64,000 nt of DNA. It comes from Hyposmocoma kahamanoa. Its lineage: Eukaryota > Arthropoda > Insecta > Lepidoptera > Cosmopterigidae. Positions within the stretch are counted from its first letter, which is position 1. Every line of letters begins with the position of its first letter. The DNA is taken from the NCBI RefSeq assembly GCF_003589595.1, contig NW_020653776.1, positions 1 to 64,000 of the forward strand, read 5' to 3'. Of the stretch, positions 52,150 to 64,000 are shown piece by piece. Position numbers and translations under genes: made by a program. Below the pieces are notes generated by a model. The model was not told the DNA's origin, searched no databases, and worked only from the letters and a program-made list of their open reading frames with translations.

Positions 52150-53520
52150 TAACTTCCATACTCTGCAAGGTTATGGAGAGTTCTGAACGGTAAGCTGCTA
52201 CCATACCTTGAAATAAATGACCTACTCAGTGATCGTCAATATGGCTTCCGCCGGGGACGATCAACTGGGGATCTTCTCGTGTATGTTACGCATTGCTGGG
52301 GCGAGGCCATCGAGAAACACGGTGAGGCACTGGCCGTATCGCTCGATATCTCAAAGGCCTTCGACAGGGTTTGGCATGCAAGTTTGCTGAGCAAGCTTCC
52401 TGCTTACGGCATCCCTGCCGACTTTTGCAGCTGGATATCAGATTTCCTTGGGGAACGGTTTCGGATTCGAGTAGTCATTGAAGGCTGCTCATCTGATTTG
52501 ATGGCTATTGATGCTGGAGTTCCTCAAGGGTCTGTTCTCTCGGCGACTCTTTTCCTGCTACACATCAATGACCTATTGGTCCCGGGTATAGTTGGGTATG
52601 CAGATGACAGTACAGTTACCGAGAGATATCTGTCTAGCGCAAGAGACGGCAGGGAAGATATTCGTTCGCTGAGAGAGGCTATGGTAGAGCGAACGAACCT
52701 GACCTTAAGTGTTGTTGCCCAGTGGGGTGACAACAATCTGGTCAGCTTCAACGCCACCAAAACGCAGGCCTGTCTTTTTTCCGCAAAAAGGAGTCCATTT
52801 GATCTGACTCCTACTTTTCGGGGTGTATCTGTCCCAGTTACCGACCGCCTAGAGCTTCTTGGCATGACATTAAGCGCAAACCTCAACTTTGGCGCTTCTA
52901 TAGTCTAAAGCGCAAACTGCAGCCAAGAAGCTGGGTATCCTTAACAAGGTGAAGCGATACTTCTCGCCTGGACAGCTTTTAACCTTATATAAAGCGCAGA
53001 TCCGGTCTTGCATGGAGTATTGCAGTCACCTGTGGGATGGCTCAGCGAAATACCAACTAGAGGATCTTGACTCGATTGATCGCAGAGCCAGGAGGCTTAT
53101 TGGCGACGATGAGCTCGAATATAAACTTCATAGTTTAGCCCATCGGCGAAAGGTCGCGGGTCTGTCGGTTTTTTACAGATTATACTTCGGAGAGTGTGCC
53201 CATGAGCTCCACCAGCTCATTCCATCCGCCCCCTTTTACCATCGGACATCTAGACGAACGGCGGGATATCACCCTCACCTGGTTGATATTCCTTTAAGAC
53301 GTACTAAGCGCTTTTCGTCATCTTTTATAATGCGCACAGCCCGTGACTGGAATTCCCTGCCTGCGTCTATTTTTCCGAGTACATACAACCCGAATATTTT
53401 CAAGGTGCGATTGAATAGGCATCTTCTGGGCGAGCTCGTACCAACGTAGACCTCATCTTTGCTCTAGGGCTAGGTAGTGGTCAAGAGTACGTCCATATTT
53501 AATAAAAAAAAATTAAAAAA
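52150..53520 (+). pseudogene. Jockey-like LINE, reverse transcriptase to 3' end
   Basis: The best-preserved coding element here. Continuous protein from LLSDRQYGFRRGRSTGDLL, through ALAVSLDISKAFDRVWHASL (catalytic Asp), DAGVPQGSVLS and GYADDSTV (catalytic YADD), to LLGMTLSANLNFGASI at 52906. A two-base loss, or one-base gain, then shifts the frame. The rest reads on in 52949-53449: LGILNKVKRYFSPGQLL, SCMEYCSHLWDGSAKYQLED and KRFSSSFIMRTARDWNSLPA, ending TAG. An A-rich tail is at 53501-53522. The endonuclease and the reverse transcriptase fingers are missing by 5' truncation. One frameshift and no other stop mean a young insertion. The pieces at 4842-5410 and 27480-28180 are older relatives. 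Confidence 0.88.
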
Positions 53521-53522
53521 AA

Positions 53523-53818
53523 AATCTGAGATTTCGATATAATTTTTACACTCATAATACAATTTGCTGTACATTTTTAATTTCTTATTCAAAGTATTGT
53601 AACGTTGGCCGCACGTTTGTCGTGTTGCCTATTTGCAAATACAGTGCTGGTACTTGGAATTAGTGTTAAAAGATCTTGCCTTCTTTTCTGTCTGATACTA
53701 TGGTCATATGTTTTTTTTAACACTATGCTAGTAATATACAATTTTCTCACCCAGGGGAGCTCACACAAGTTGTACAACTGTTCTGTACAAAATTCAGTAC
53801 AAAGTACATTACCTCATT
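53523..53818. other. No gene seen
   Basis: Spacer between two LINE fragments in opposite orientation. Confidence 0.4.
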
Positions 53819-53819
53819 T

Positions 53820-54100
53820 TCACAAAATACTGACCTTAATCAAGCTGTGTTGAGCACGTTCTACATCAAGTAACCTCGTTTTCGCCGCACCACCCCAGAC
53901 AGGTATGCAATACACTAACATAGATTGTACTAAAGATATGTATACTTCATTCAGCAGGTCTCTAAAGGAGCCATGTAGCCCAGCGTCTATAATTGTTGGC
54001 ACCACATGCCTTAGTGATGTCAAAATCCATACTAATTTCCTAATTCGCAGGACAACATGTTCAAGGTGTGGGTACCAAGAGAGCCGCCGATCCATGATGA
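53820..54100 (-). pseudogene. LINE fragment after the reverse transcriptase core
   Basis: Minus strand: MDRRLSWYPHLEHVVLRIRK, LVWILTSLRHVVP, a short insertion (IIDAGLHGSFRD), then LLNEVYISLVQSMLVYCIPV and WGGAAKTRLLDVERAQ. The LSW..H ... SLVQS-L-YCI-VWGGA-K pattern is the thumb region of jockey/R1-like reverse transcriptases, from a family different from the 52150 element. Confidence 0.7.
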
Positions 54101-54194
54101 TGACTTGAGTTTAACTTGATCTTTGCTATAATGGACGAACATTGCAAAATTACGTATTTAATATTTAATTACCGATTAAATGTGATCCCGTTCG

Positions 54195-54475
54195 TTTTGT
54201 AATTAGATGGTTTGCTGTTTTTTCCACGCTACCGAATGGAACAGCCCCCCATAGTTAGAGATATTATCTTTATTACAATAAATACTGAATATTTTTGGAA
54301 CATGCGAAGACATACACACAGTCAGTTGTTGGCGCTGTACTATTTCAGCTTTCTAATTTGTGATTTCGGCGCAAACGAGAGTGATATTTATATGTAAGTG
54401 ATATCAATACCGTTTGACTGATGAGTTGCCAGGGATGGATAGCCCTTATTTCGTCTCTATTTCTAGTTATATACT
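54195..54475 (+). repeat. Dispersed repeat, inverted copy of 37960-38225
   Basis: TTTTGTAATTAGATGGTTTG, GAATGGAACAGCCCCCCATA, TTTATTACAATAAATACTGA, GTTGCCAGGGATGGATAGCC. Confidence 0.7.
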
Positions 54476-54563
54476 CGATGGTACTGCTTTTCTATAGAGA
54501 AGTATCAACAACGTACAAACAAAATTCAATTATTTTTTACATTTACACTCACACATTACATTA

Positions 54564-54740
54564 AGGGTCGTATTCTAGAACTTTCCTCAATACTCAAGTC
54601 AGGACTTGAGTATTGCAGTGAGCACTGTAAATCATACTCAAGTCCTTGTCATTAGGATCGTATTTCCAGTGCTTGAAATCTTACTCAAGTCTGCTCAAAT
54701 CCTGACTTGAGCATTGAGTAGAGTACTGGAATACGACCCT
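54564..54740. repeat. Foldback element, copy 3
   Basis: AGGGTCGTATTCTAGAACTT at the left and GAGTACTGGAATACGACCCT at the right, with internal AAGTCCTTGTCATTAGGATC. Same design as 16926 and 25155. Confidence 0.75.
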
Positions 54741-54889
54741 AAGACAGTTAAAGTAAGTTTTAACCAAAGTCTTTTCTATAAAAGGCAATGTTTTTAGTAC
54801 TATTTCAATTTATAGCACAAAGACACTACATACTACTGTCATAGCCGTACCTACTTTGTTTTATACAAGATGTTTTCTTCTTTTATTAT

Positions 54890-55128
54890 ACGCATGTAAG
54901 CGATCGCCGTGCAGTGCCACTCAGAACTTTAACCCGCAAAGATCTTATCCACTTTGCTCGTCATCTTGAGACATATTAAGTTGACAAGTCTCATGTGCTT
55001 GTAATTTAACGAGCACCCTTCCAAACCGGAACACAGTAATCCTCACATTACTGTTTGGCGGCAGAAATAGGTAAGGTGGCAGTACTTCGCCGGACGAACT
55101 CTTATACAGGGAACTCTACGGCTACTAA
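54890..55128 (-). repeat. Family A repeat (minus)
   Basis: CGTGCAGTGCCACTCAGAAC, AAGTTGACAAGTCTCATGTG, GGCAGAAATAGGTAAGGTGG and TTATACAGGGAACTCTACGG. Confidence 0.7.
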
Positions 55129-55682
55129 ACAAAAAAAATCAGCCGTTAGTGACAAAGCGTAATTATTATATTGAATCAATACAAGCACAAAGAAAAGTAC
55201 TGACAAAAAAGTGACGTGTTTGAATAATGGTCTTTGAATGGGTTAACAACTTCCAAGTAAAGCAACGATAAATACAATACTTTCAAACTCGCTCTTACGT
55301 CATATTATTATTCAGTCTAATCAACGTCATTCATGTTTTTGTCTATGCGACTGTATTTGAAAAACAATGCTAATTATAATTAGGGCAAACTCACCGATCA
55401 CGTTGTTTGAACACGTGGTTAGTGATCACTTACGCGTCATAGGTTCGGGTTACACGATCACAGTCCATCGTGTCTACCGAGGTTTTGTTTATGTAGTCAC
55501 TTTGATACAAGTTCATGCTGTTTAACGTGTTATTGTTGACCTAAAAGATTATTTACAATTATGTTCTACGGTCCTAATGAGAGATGGAATGTATTGAGTG
55601 AGAATCAGTAAGCATTTTAAATTCTTATTGAACATTATGACTACCACCATCAAAGATAACAAACAATTAAGAAACTCAAAAT
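55129..55682. other. No gene seen
   Basis: AT-rich, nothing recognised. Confidence 0.4.
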
Positions 55683-55690
55683 GTAATATC

Positions 55691-55922
55691 CTTAGAATAA
55701 TAACGCATAGAATGATAGTTTCATACCAAACGAACTGTCACGAGAGAGGCAAAAATCAAATTCATGTAGGCTAGTTTTAGTAGTAGGTTAATTTTCGCTG
55801 TTCGCGGTGCAAGTTGACCTTGAGCACTGAAGGCCCGCCCGCTCGTGTAGGCCCATTGGGCGCGCTTCAGTTTGCCTCACTTAGCGTGTGCGGACTAGGT
55901 TTCTATGCGTTATTATTCCAAG
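55691..55922 (-). mobile_element. CTTAGAA-ended MITE, copy 5, short form
   Basis: 232 bp, ends CTTAGAATAATAACGCATAG and TATGCGTTATTATTCCAAG. Exact 8-bp duplication GTAATATC (55683-55690 and 55923-55930). About 150 bp of the interior is missing compared with copies 1 and 4, and the GAAGGCCCGCCCGCTCGTG signature is in reverse orientation. Confidence 0.9.
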
Positions 55923-55930
55923 GTAATATC

Positions 55931-56884
55931 CATAAACCTTTCATGGATAGTACTCAAATAATACCGCACAGAAAATGACAGAATTTTCCTTTAATTTTCC
56001 ACATTTGACATTGACACCTGTCAAAAGTTGAAGTTAGTAAACGAAAACGAAGGAGCCAAGGTTTTTTTCGTTATTGTGAAATCTTTTAAATTTCGTTTTT
56101 CTAAGTGACTTTTAGATAGATAAGTTCATTTTATAATTCACGCTACATAAAACTGCAAAAGATATTTCTAAACGTAGAACATAATATGAGCCTTCGAAAT
56201 TATATTTTTCCAATTTTTCCATATTTTCACGCAAATTTCCTCTATTTGAAATAATTCGGAAAATTACCCAACAGTATACTTGTCTATGGAAGAGCAGTAG
56301 GCGGCAACTACACAGAAAGCGCAAAGACCGTAGTAGGTTTTTTTAAATCCATACAGCGAAACCGTCAAAATACCGGAGTGTTGTCCTGAAAACTTAAAAT
56401 ATTATTATTTCGGACGTGCGGAGTTGGTGCTTGATTTTTGTTTGTGGAATCAGTCTTTATGTGCAGCTAGGTAAAAATAACGGTGTGTGCCGTACTATCG
56501 GTGTGTAGCGGGTGTCTCTAGGATGCGTGATGGGTTAAAATAAATCATCATTCTCAAAAATGACTAAAATTGCCTCAAAAACATAATTACGCAAGTGGGT
56601 CAAAAGTTACGATAAATGTAAGAAATATAACCACCTGGCAACACTGATTATAACGCCTGAATCTATAAATTATTATATGTAAAAGAGTTTAAGCTACAAT
56701 CATTAATACAATAATAATGCGCATTGTGCCCAGAAAGCTGGTAAAGTTTTGCCCTTTGAACATTTCAGTTTCCTATTAAGTTTAAAACAATCCATTTCGA
56801 AAAGAAAGTTTGAATCGGCAAAGTTGACACCGACTGACTTTAGTTCGTTTGTCTATGTTAGAACATTGAAATTGTATTTTTTGT
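55931..56884. other. No supported gene
   Basis: AT-rich. GACATTGACACCTGTCAAAAG near 56007 is a short inverted motif. A minus ORF at 56112-56324 has no support. Confidence 0.35.
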
Positions 56885-56968
56885 AAAGGGCCCGAAACGT
56901 CGGTTTGTTTTGAAAAAAACAAATATGCGCGATTCAAATCCGGAAAAATAGTTTCATTTCCTATGTAT
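56885..56968 (+). repeat. Penelope-like tail fragment
   Basis: AAAGGGCCCGAAACGTCGGT, AACAAATATGCGCGATTC, CCGGAAAAATAGTTTC. Cut at both sides. Confidence 0.6.
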
Positions 56969-57109
56969 TTTTTTAATTAGTGAATCTAAAAAAGAACACA
57001 AAAACGTTTTAAAGTGGAATGGAAAGTGAAAAGCGCAAATTGCGAAGTGCTAGAAAAAAAAAACAAAAACAATCTGATTTTTGTTCAGTAAAGCACGTGA
57101 TCGGATTAG

Positions 57110-57245
57110 TGATCAGGAAGTTGGCGTGTTCACATTGTTCATTGGTCAGCGCCGCACTAGGGGAGGGCCCGCGCACTAGATAAGCACGCGCGCGCTGTGT
57201 GTCATGCGCACTCGTTACGACGCCACGTTGACTAGGGATGGGGTA
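57110..57245. other. GC-rich patch
   Basis: CAGCGCCGCACTAGGGGAGG, GGCCCGCGCACTAG and CACGCGCGCGCTGTG form a CpG-rich island in AT-rich DNA. It might mark a promoter, but no TATA or initiator-DPE combination is evident. No repeat match. Confidence 0.25.
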
Positions 57246-57249
57246 AATA

Positions 57250-58405
57250 ACGGTTGATTGTCTTTGTATTATCGATATCCACTACTATATCTACATTGAT
57301 GATTGATTTAATAGCATGTAATCTGTTGTTTATGTAATTATATCTAATCTATTGTTTTGTTCGTGATTTTAAATATGTCGTTTGTATGGGTAGAGATTAA
57401 AACCTAATCCACCCGTTTTACCGGGTTTTTACCGTAAGCGCGAAAATGGTATTAAGCGGTTTTAGTACCAAAGACACTTGCAAAGTTGACATACATTACA
57501 TACTAAGATAACAGTCTTGATTGAACGTAATTATAAAATAGTAATAATAATGGTTTACATACCTTTTCATAATATCAGTCGCCGATGAAATATTTTCGTA
57601 ACAGCCATTGTGTCACAAGGGCGATTAATAGTCAATTAAGAACAAAGGGACATTCAAATATTAATGGCCCGAATGTTTGTAATTGCTGTTCAGGCCGTAT
57701 GGCATACAATGTTTTTCATCACACTCGCGAAGAAGTCGAAGAAGAGAAAATTATGTATTTAAGATTTCATAGTATATTCATATAATATTTGCAAACTTTG
57801 AAGCATACCGCAAATAAATTTTATACAAAGAACTTTTTTCTTTGAGGTTTACAACATTTTGCTTTGGCTTTACGTATGAATTAAAACGTAAAATTTTTTA
57901 AACCTATGTGTGTCATATAAATAAATAGGTATGCATCTTATAAAAATTATAAAGGAAATAAAACCGACTCTATTTATTTGGTTTTCTTAAATTTAATCAA
58001 GATTGGGAGGGTCTCGGGCCTAGGGCAGTATGACAAAAATACCGTCTAGTTTTGCTGCACTTGCCACTACTGCCAGTAAGTGTCATGAAAAAATTACCTT
58101 AGTTATTTGAGCCAGCCACGTCAACTATTAATAACGTCAAAACTGATCATTTACTACATCTTACTTTATAAACAGCTATTTTCTTTTGGAGTTCCGTTAC
58201 TCAACACTAGATGGCACTAAATTCAATAGTTCTTATGAGCATTTACTTAGCTAGAAATTCTATAAACACCAATAAGAAAGTTTTGCATAGGCTTTCACAA
58301 TTTTGTCGTATGGAATATAACTATGGCTATAAGGGAACGCCCACTTCCACTGATTTGTTTATTCAATAATGGAAACCATTATACGAGTTAAATTTGGAAT
58401 ACAAT
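57250..58405. other. No supported gene; one short ORF
   Basis: A 66-codon plus ORF (57585-57785) follows an acceptor-like TTTTCATAATATCAG and reads NGPNVCNCCSGRMAYNVFHH, TREEVEEEK. It is unrecognised and could be a terminal exon. The rest is AT-rich. Confidence 0.3.
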
Positions 58406-59095
58406 ATTATGATATTTGAATTTCAATGAACAAAATCATTCTATATGAAAAAGAAGCAATCCCACACATATCCACCTCTCGATTCCATGGACTTTCATTT
58501 ACTGTACTGAATAATAACAAGATTACCATTAACGACTGTTTACTAATTACAATAATTGATTCGGCACATGGCTTCACCACCTTCCCCGCTTTCTTATCTA
58601 CGCACGTGCTGGCACCGTGCCAATACGACGGTTTCATGGCTTTTTAAATTGGATTTCTATGAGAAAATTAGACAAATATAATCATTTTGCAATAATCATT
58701 AAATTTGAACAAAACTCGATTAACCACAAATATCTAGCTAAATAGTTTCCGCTTCATTTTCGATCGTTAATGGATTTTAACCTAATTTAAGCCGTTAACA
58801 AAACGCTCGGGCATTTGCCCATCTCTGGTCGTAATTTATTAAATATTGGATGATTTTCATACTTACGATTTGAAATAACTTAATAGCAAGAAATAACAAT
58901 ACATTATTACAATAATAATGTACATATTCGCATACCAACTATTATCGCATAAGCTGAAAATTAAACTAGTTTTTCGGATCTAATCGTGCGTATATTTGTT
59001 TTTTAAATGAACCAACGTTTTGCACCCTTTCGTTGTAAATACGTGACGAAGAACTAATTTAAGTTCCAATATATAACATGATTTTTTCATAATAT
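58406..59095. other. No supported gene; ORFs on both strands
   Basis: 58407-58637 (minus) starts MKPSYWHGASTCVDKKAGKV, with a possible donor at GGGAAG|GTGGTG. A plus-strand shadow overlaps it. Evidence is too thin to call. A diverged Penelope-like tail piece lies near 58960-59040. Confidence 0.25.
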
Positions 59096-59099
59096 CAGT

Positions 59100-59315
59100 A
59101 CAGAGTACTAAAAAACCGACCTCAAAAGTCATTCATCCCCTAGTTTGCCACCCTTAGAGGTGAAATATTATTTTTAAATGGGACTACTACTGAGGTAGCC
59201 TCTTTCCAACAAAAAAAGAATCAACAAAATCGATTTACAAAGTAACATAAAAAAAATACAAAAAAAACATACTGTGGAATTGAGAACCTCCTCCTTTTTT
59301 TGAAGTCGGTTAAAA
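59100..59315 (+). repeat. Dispersed repeat (GAAGTCGGTTAA family)
   Basis: AAAAAACCGACCTCAAAAGT, CCCCTAGTTTGCCACCC, CCTCTTTCCAACAAAAAAAG and TTTTTTTGAAGTCGGTTAAA. Confidence 0.68.
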
Positions 59316-59810
59316 ATAGAACGAATTGAAGAAATGAATAAATTTTATGATTAAAGAATCTGCCCTACTTAAATTCCCTTATGAGGCTGCTGCTCTGTCA
59401 AGTAAGATTTTTAAAAATGTACTCGATTATAGTAGGTAATTAATGTTATTTTATTACAATAAAGCTAGTGACTGGGATATTCACTAATAATAATAACCCA
59501 TTGATTTCGTTTGCACCTTCAAGTCGCAAGACACAAAATGATAATACATTTTATTTAATATTTTTAACAAGTTGTATACCACATGGAATTGATTGGTTAT
59601 ATCCCAATATTTATTGATTTCACAAAAGTTAACTTTCAAAGTGCATGCTTCTTGTCAGGCGTTACAAAAATAATTATGAAAGGTAATATATTCACATTTT
59701 CCAATAAATAACGTTGCTGAGCGTTATCGAATAACAGTTACAAAATAACAGCTGACGTCGCACTAACCTCGTAAACAGTATTATAACAGCGTGTGCAGAA
59801 CGCTTTCCAA

Positions 59811-59920
59811 CGATCAGTTTGTTCTTTGTCGTCACAAGGGATAGACGTCGTGGATAGAGCGCCCGAACAGGCAGCGATCACAGTTTTCTTTTTTTTATTT
59901 GGCTTCTAGCCGTTGTATGG
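59811..59920 (+). promoter_or_regulatory. Candidate initiator + DPE promoter with first exon
   Basis: GATCAGTTT is a strong insect initiator with A at 59816 as +1. AGACG at +28 to +32 (59843-59847) exactly fits the downstream promoter element at its required spacing. There is no TATA box, as usual for DPE promoters. The transcript would run 105 nt to GTATGG|GTGAGT, an ATG (59917-59919) followed at once by a strong donor. Later exons would lie to the right, possibly past the window end. Confidence 0.4.
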
Positions 59921-62285
59921 GTGAGTTTTTTATTAAAACATTTTTATGCACCTTCAGTTCATATTGTAGTGGCGGCATTTCAGTGTTTTCTCGAATATTT
60001 TCAACACAAAGTAAGGTTTTTCGTGTACAGGCATAGTGAATGTTACGTATTGTGTTTGGATTTCAAAATCAGGTAAACAAAGACTGGATAGCTTTTCATT
60101 TTAATTTCGCGAACCGAATAAGAGCTAAAAACAAACAACTTTTTACAGTTTTAGGGGAAGTGCGTTCGATATTTTTTTTTTACTTCCTTTTTAATTTGAA
60201 TGTGGAACAGATTCCTCTGTTCACAATTCTCGTTCTCCCCTCTTTGGGGGAGAACGATAATTTATATTTCCTTTTCAATTTTTGTTTTGGAATACGTGCA
60301 AGTGTTGAAATAATGTAAAAATATTTCGCAATTGTATTTACGCATTACACTTAACGATGTTGTTTTCCGCATTTGACGCTAGTACAATGAGTACTTTCTA
60401 TATGACTTACTGTTTTTCTATAAAAGCATACTTTACGCCGTCATTTCCTACGTACTTTATTTAAATCGCTTATTACATACGTCACAAAGTTTGTAAAATA
60501 CGTACTCTTATTGCTAGTCAGCTACACGACACGTGCCGATATCATATAGCGTAAGTTATATTCTATAACCTTTAACTTGATCATAAATCACCAGAGATAG
60601 GACAGACTTAGAGCATATAATATAAAACATAGTGAAAATAAATCCTCACCCTGAAATTGCTGAACTACAAAAAATTAACTAAAACAAATTGAATTCAAAC
60701 GTAAGTTACGTTTACATTATGTTTTCTTCTAAATACACCATTGTTATTAAATAATTGCCAGGTAAACAATTAGTATAGTTATGGGATTAAGAGCATTTGC
60801 GCTTTAAGTCCGATTCGTGTGGAATCCGAGAAATGGCGGTCCAAAATGTCACAGGGTTCATTTCATTATATTATATCTTATATATTCAAGGAATCGAATA
60901 AGACTTAGTGCACAAGCGACATCCGCAGTGGGTCAGAGATTTCTAGAGTTCTATAGTATCGGAATCGGGTACGTATCGAATACGAATAGGATGCAGTACC
61001 CAAACGCGATTAGAAAGTAGGTTAGTTTTCTCTACCTAATTGCGGTAGTAATTTTTTAAAATTTAAATATTATAAAATATTATCATAAAGTATTATTTAA
61101 TATTCGAGTGTGGTATCCTGAAATATTACTTGCTCTATTCTATGTATATTAGTTTCTTAAAGTTTCGGTAAATGTACTCTATACTATTTATTTATATACT
61201 TTCTATTTATTATAAACAATATAACATTGATAAATAAAAGTTTCATTTTACTTATTTTTCTCTTCATGTTTTTTTACTTATTAATTCGAATTTACTTAGA
61301 AATTCGAATTTTCTTGTTCGTTGTTTTTTTTTCGTTCCAGTTTGTAATCATTGTAAGCGAAGACAGCTGTAAGTAAGCCCGTAGACATACTTCAAGATAC
61401 TATTTGTTACATTTCTCACCCTTTGTTTATTGAAGTCACATGTAACCAATCGTCAAAAGTCTTTTATCACATGAAAGTCGATAAAATAACACGAACTACG
61501 TAAAACAAATTATGTATGTCTAATAATTCTGCTATTTGAGCATAAAGCACAATAAAAAAAGTTAGCTACTAATTTCGTTCTAGAATCATGAAACTTGTAA
61601 GTTTTATAGATGTGGCCCTATTACCAGTGATGGGAGTTGTGGGCGTTAATTCGGCTAAACTAAAAAATAACGTAGACATTCCCTTCTACAAATCCTGGGA
61701 CTTCTCAGAATTCATTTTATTTCAATATGCGTATTATTTATAGAAATTTGAGTACATTGGCGACAAACTGTTGCTATAAAAATAACATTGCGATTAACAC
61801 AATCGCAATCTGTCGTACGTATTTAAATACTTTAGCTATTTAAAAAATAAACATGAGACAACGTGTATTTTAGGATGTTTAGAAAATAAACAATCACAAA
61901 CAAATTTATATGCGTTAATGACGAGTTGGGTATGCCCATACTAAGAAAACGTTCATGCCTTAGGCAGACCTATCGTATCTTACCTAATTCTGCCGCCAAG
62001 CAGTAATGTGAGTAACATGATTCAATAATTTTTATTTATTTTATCTAGAGTCGCCATTTACAATTTTAAGTATGTACTAACGTTAATTTGTATGAATTGA
62101 CATAATTGATACCCCATGGTAACATATTCGCCTACGCCTATACTGGCCTAGTCTATATATGACATAGTTGACTTGTCAAAGGCACAAGCTTGGTATAGAA
62201 TAAAAATGATGAATATATTTATGATGTACTATTATCTCCTGGTGATCCACATTACAAGTTTTTGCCTTGCTTCGACATTAGAATT
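59921..62285. other. No supported gene; possible intron
   Basis: AT-rich, with unsupported ORFs at 60040-60318 and 60817-61020. If the 59816 promoter is real this is probably its intron. A family A scrap (CTTACCTAATTCTGCCGCCA) is at 61980-62012. Confidence 0.4.
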
Positions 62286-62289
62286 AGAA

Positions 62290-62532
62290 TCCCACTATTT
62301 TTAATGCCCTAAAGTAACGTGACGAACAACTAGTGCGCCTGGCAGTAAGCGACACGCCTGTCCATAACATATGGAGTGCCACTCAGAGCTATAATTCACA
62401 AAGATTTGAGGGGCATCTGTCACCCCGAGACATTAAGTTAACAAGTCCCGCGTGCCTGTAATTTCACCAGCACTCTTACCCTTCAAACCGGAATGCAGTA
62501 ATGCTCGCATTACTGCTTGGCAGCAGAAAAAC
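62290..62532 (-). repeat. Family A repeat (minus)
   Basis: GTGCGCCTGGCAGTAAGCGA, CACGCCTGTCCATAACA, GTGCCTGTAATTTCACCAGC, CAGTAATGCTCGCATTACTG. Confidence 0.75.
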
Positions 62533-64000
62533 TTGAGTTTCCTGATTATACCTACCTACATACATACGTACGTGAACGCTCACAGTAAATCTTCAATTAT
62601 GAATATATTCCTCGTTTATTATTAAGCAGTACCGCTCACTACGCTATAACCACAGCTACGCTCCCACAGTACCTACCATTGCCCCTGTCTCACACTGACG
62701 TAGACAAGCTACCATGATCCTCCAGCCGTTACGCTCCCGACATACCATTGTCGCAAAGGTCTTTTGACCAGCGGCCTGATTTTGATTCAAATCTGAATTG
62801 ATCCGACCGAATAGTCTCGAAATCAGATGAGTTTCTGAGCGAGAAAATGAACCTGATTCCTACCATATCTTTCTAATTTGTGAGTTAAATCAACAATTGT
62901 TCCGATTAGAAATATGAAAAGTTTCCGATCGGCCAGTTGTGAATCGCAATTATGCGCCTGGACTCGGAAAAGGCGCAGCTTCCAATCGGGAAAGGCCATC
63001 AAAATCAAGCTGCTGGCCTTTATTAAGGCCAATCAATTTGGTTGGGATATATCGAGGTCGACCAATCCCCGCATTTCCCTTAACGGTCTGTCTATAAAGT
63101 GTCATCGTTCTACTGACAGAAGACTGAAGGAGGGGTTCTTTGAATATGTCAAACCATCGCGGCATTCACTTTTCTATTATAAGCCTTAGAGGATGGAAAA
63201 AAATATAGCCTCTAAATACGACTATCGTCTTTCATACTACAATGCTCCATTAATACACTTTTCTTCATTCAGTGTCTAAGACTTGCTCCACACTCCGCCT
63301 CCTTATTTCCATGCTTCTTTTGTCATATCCAATATTTATATGCTCAGCTTAAATATTCGGTAACTTGAACCACTGTATGCTTTTTTTATGATTATCAAGT
63401 GTTGATTCCATCGCTTGATAACATAAAAAAGGCGAAGCTCGCAACTTTTAATAGACGATTAAATGGTTATCATTATCTATCTCTGTATAAATTACGTACC
63501 GTCGTAAAAAAAAACTAATCACTTTAGAGTGCTTGTTGACAAGGGCGTAGATGTATGGCCTGACCTTTAGGCTTTACTACCTGCGTGGGTGGATTATGCG
63601 TCTGCCGCCCACGACCAATTCTGGATTTTGCCGGAAAAACTATTGGATATGTGACTTCAACACCCCGTGTTGGGGTTTCCATATGATAAATAGAAATGTA
63701 AAGAAATAAGGCTTAATTTTGTAAGCATGACATTTTCATGTATTAGACATTTTATAGGCTTTATTGTTGCCTAGCAATGGGATATATGGACAACAGCACC
63801 CTCCCTTGAACATTTAAAATTATATTTCAACTCTATGTAACTTATACATAAGATCGACAGTCCGTTGTAGAAACGTGTGTAAATCAAAATCAGAAAATTA
63901 CTTCAGAAATCCAACTGCGCAATTAAAGACAATGCCAGTTGTAGAAAACGTTATCTAAAACTGCGCCAGCATTTCAATGCCGGCTGACTAACCGATCACG
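62533..64000. other. No supported gene; GC-richer ORF at 62914-63189
   Basis: 62914-63189 (plus) stays open for 91 codons (SGKAIKIKLLAFIKANQFGW, DISRSTNPRISLNG) in locally GC-richer DNA, with open shadows on the minus strand. I do not recognise it and see no splice signals. Near 63380-63432 TTATGATTATCAAG / CTTGATAACATAA is an imperfect inverted repeat. Confidence 0.3.

Noticed and set aside
1..64000. CRISPR arrays, operons, Shine-Dalgarno sites, bacterial origins
   Set aside because: No regularly spaced repeats, and the gene structure (introns, SINEs, LINEs, MITEs) is eukaryotic.

Overview
The window looks like nuclear DNA of an insect, most probably a moth or butterfly. This is inferred from the AT-rich sequence, the short introns (78-79 nt) in the gene models, and the dense mix of tRNA-headed SINEs, jockey-like, RTE-like and Penelope-like retroelements, mariner relics and small inverted-repeat elements. 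No database search was possible, so species and family names are inference unless a motif is cited. There is no sign of bacterial, plasmid or phage organisation and no CRISPR array.

Conventional genes are few. (1) A four-exon gene on the minus strand (1378-2850) reads out a small secreted proline- and cysteine-rich protein of 83 residues. (2) A complete tRNA-Leu(UAA) lies at 7793-7876. (3) A first coding exon on the minus strand (41193-41264) runs leftward. Facing away from it, a multi-exon plus-strand gene lies at 42105-44155, so 41.26-42.10 kb is probably a divergent promoter region. The plus-strand gene has perfect splice joins in its middle and 3' part, but its GC-rich first coding exon is broken by a TGA or by three one-base shifts. 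A 52-codon ORF follows its stop. (4) Two core-promoter-like sites with possible first exons, near 35.70 kb and 59.82 kb, both point right. A few orphan exon-like ORFs (13.7, 27.0 and 33.5 kb) are weaker.

The rest is layered mobile DNA. The sequence itself proves two families of small inverted-repeat elements. One has ends CATTGACTTACAA, with three exact 8-bp target duplications. The other has ends CTTAGAATAATAACGCATAG, with five 8-bp duplications, three of them exact. The mobile elements are nested: a CATTGAC element inside a CTTAGAA element, a CATTGAC element inside a mariner relic that itself sits in an older repeat, and a LINE end plus a third inverted-repeat element inside one SINE. A 250-290 bp retroposon-like repeat (called family A here) occurs about 15 times across the window.

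Layout: 0-5.5 kb secreted gene, SINEs and LINE pieces; 5.9-9.2 kb Penelope-like remnant, tRNA-Leu and a copia remnant; 11-33 kb dense small transposons, mariner, SINEs and LINE pieces; 33-41 kb mostly AT-rich with repeat copies and a large foldback; 41.2-44.4 kb divergent gene pair; 44.6-55 kb retroelements, including the best-preserved LINE (52.15-53.5 kb); 55.7-64 kb sparse, with one small transposon and a candidate promoter at 59.8 kb.
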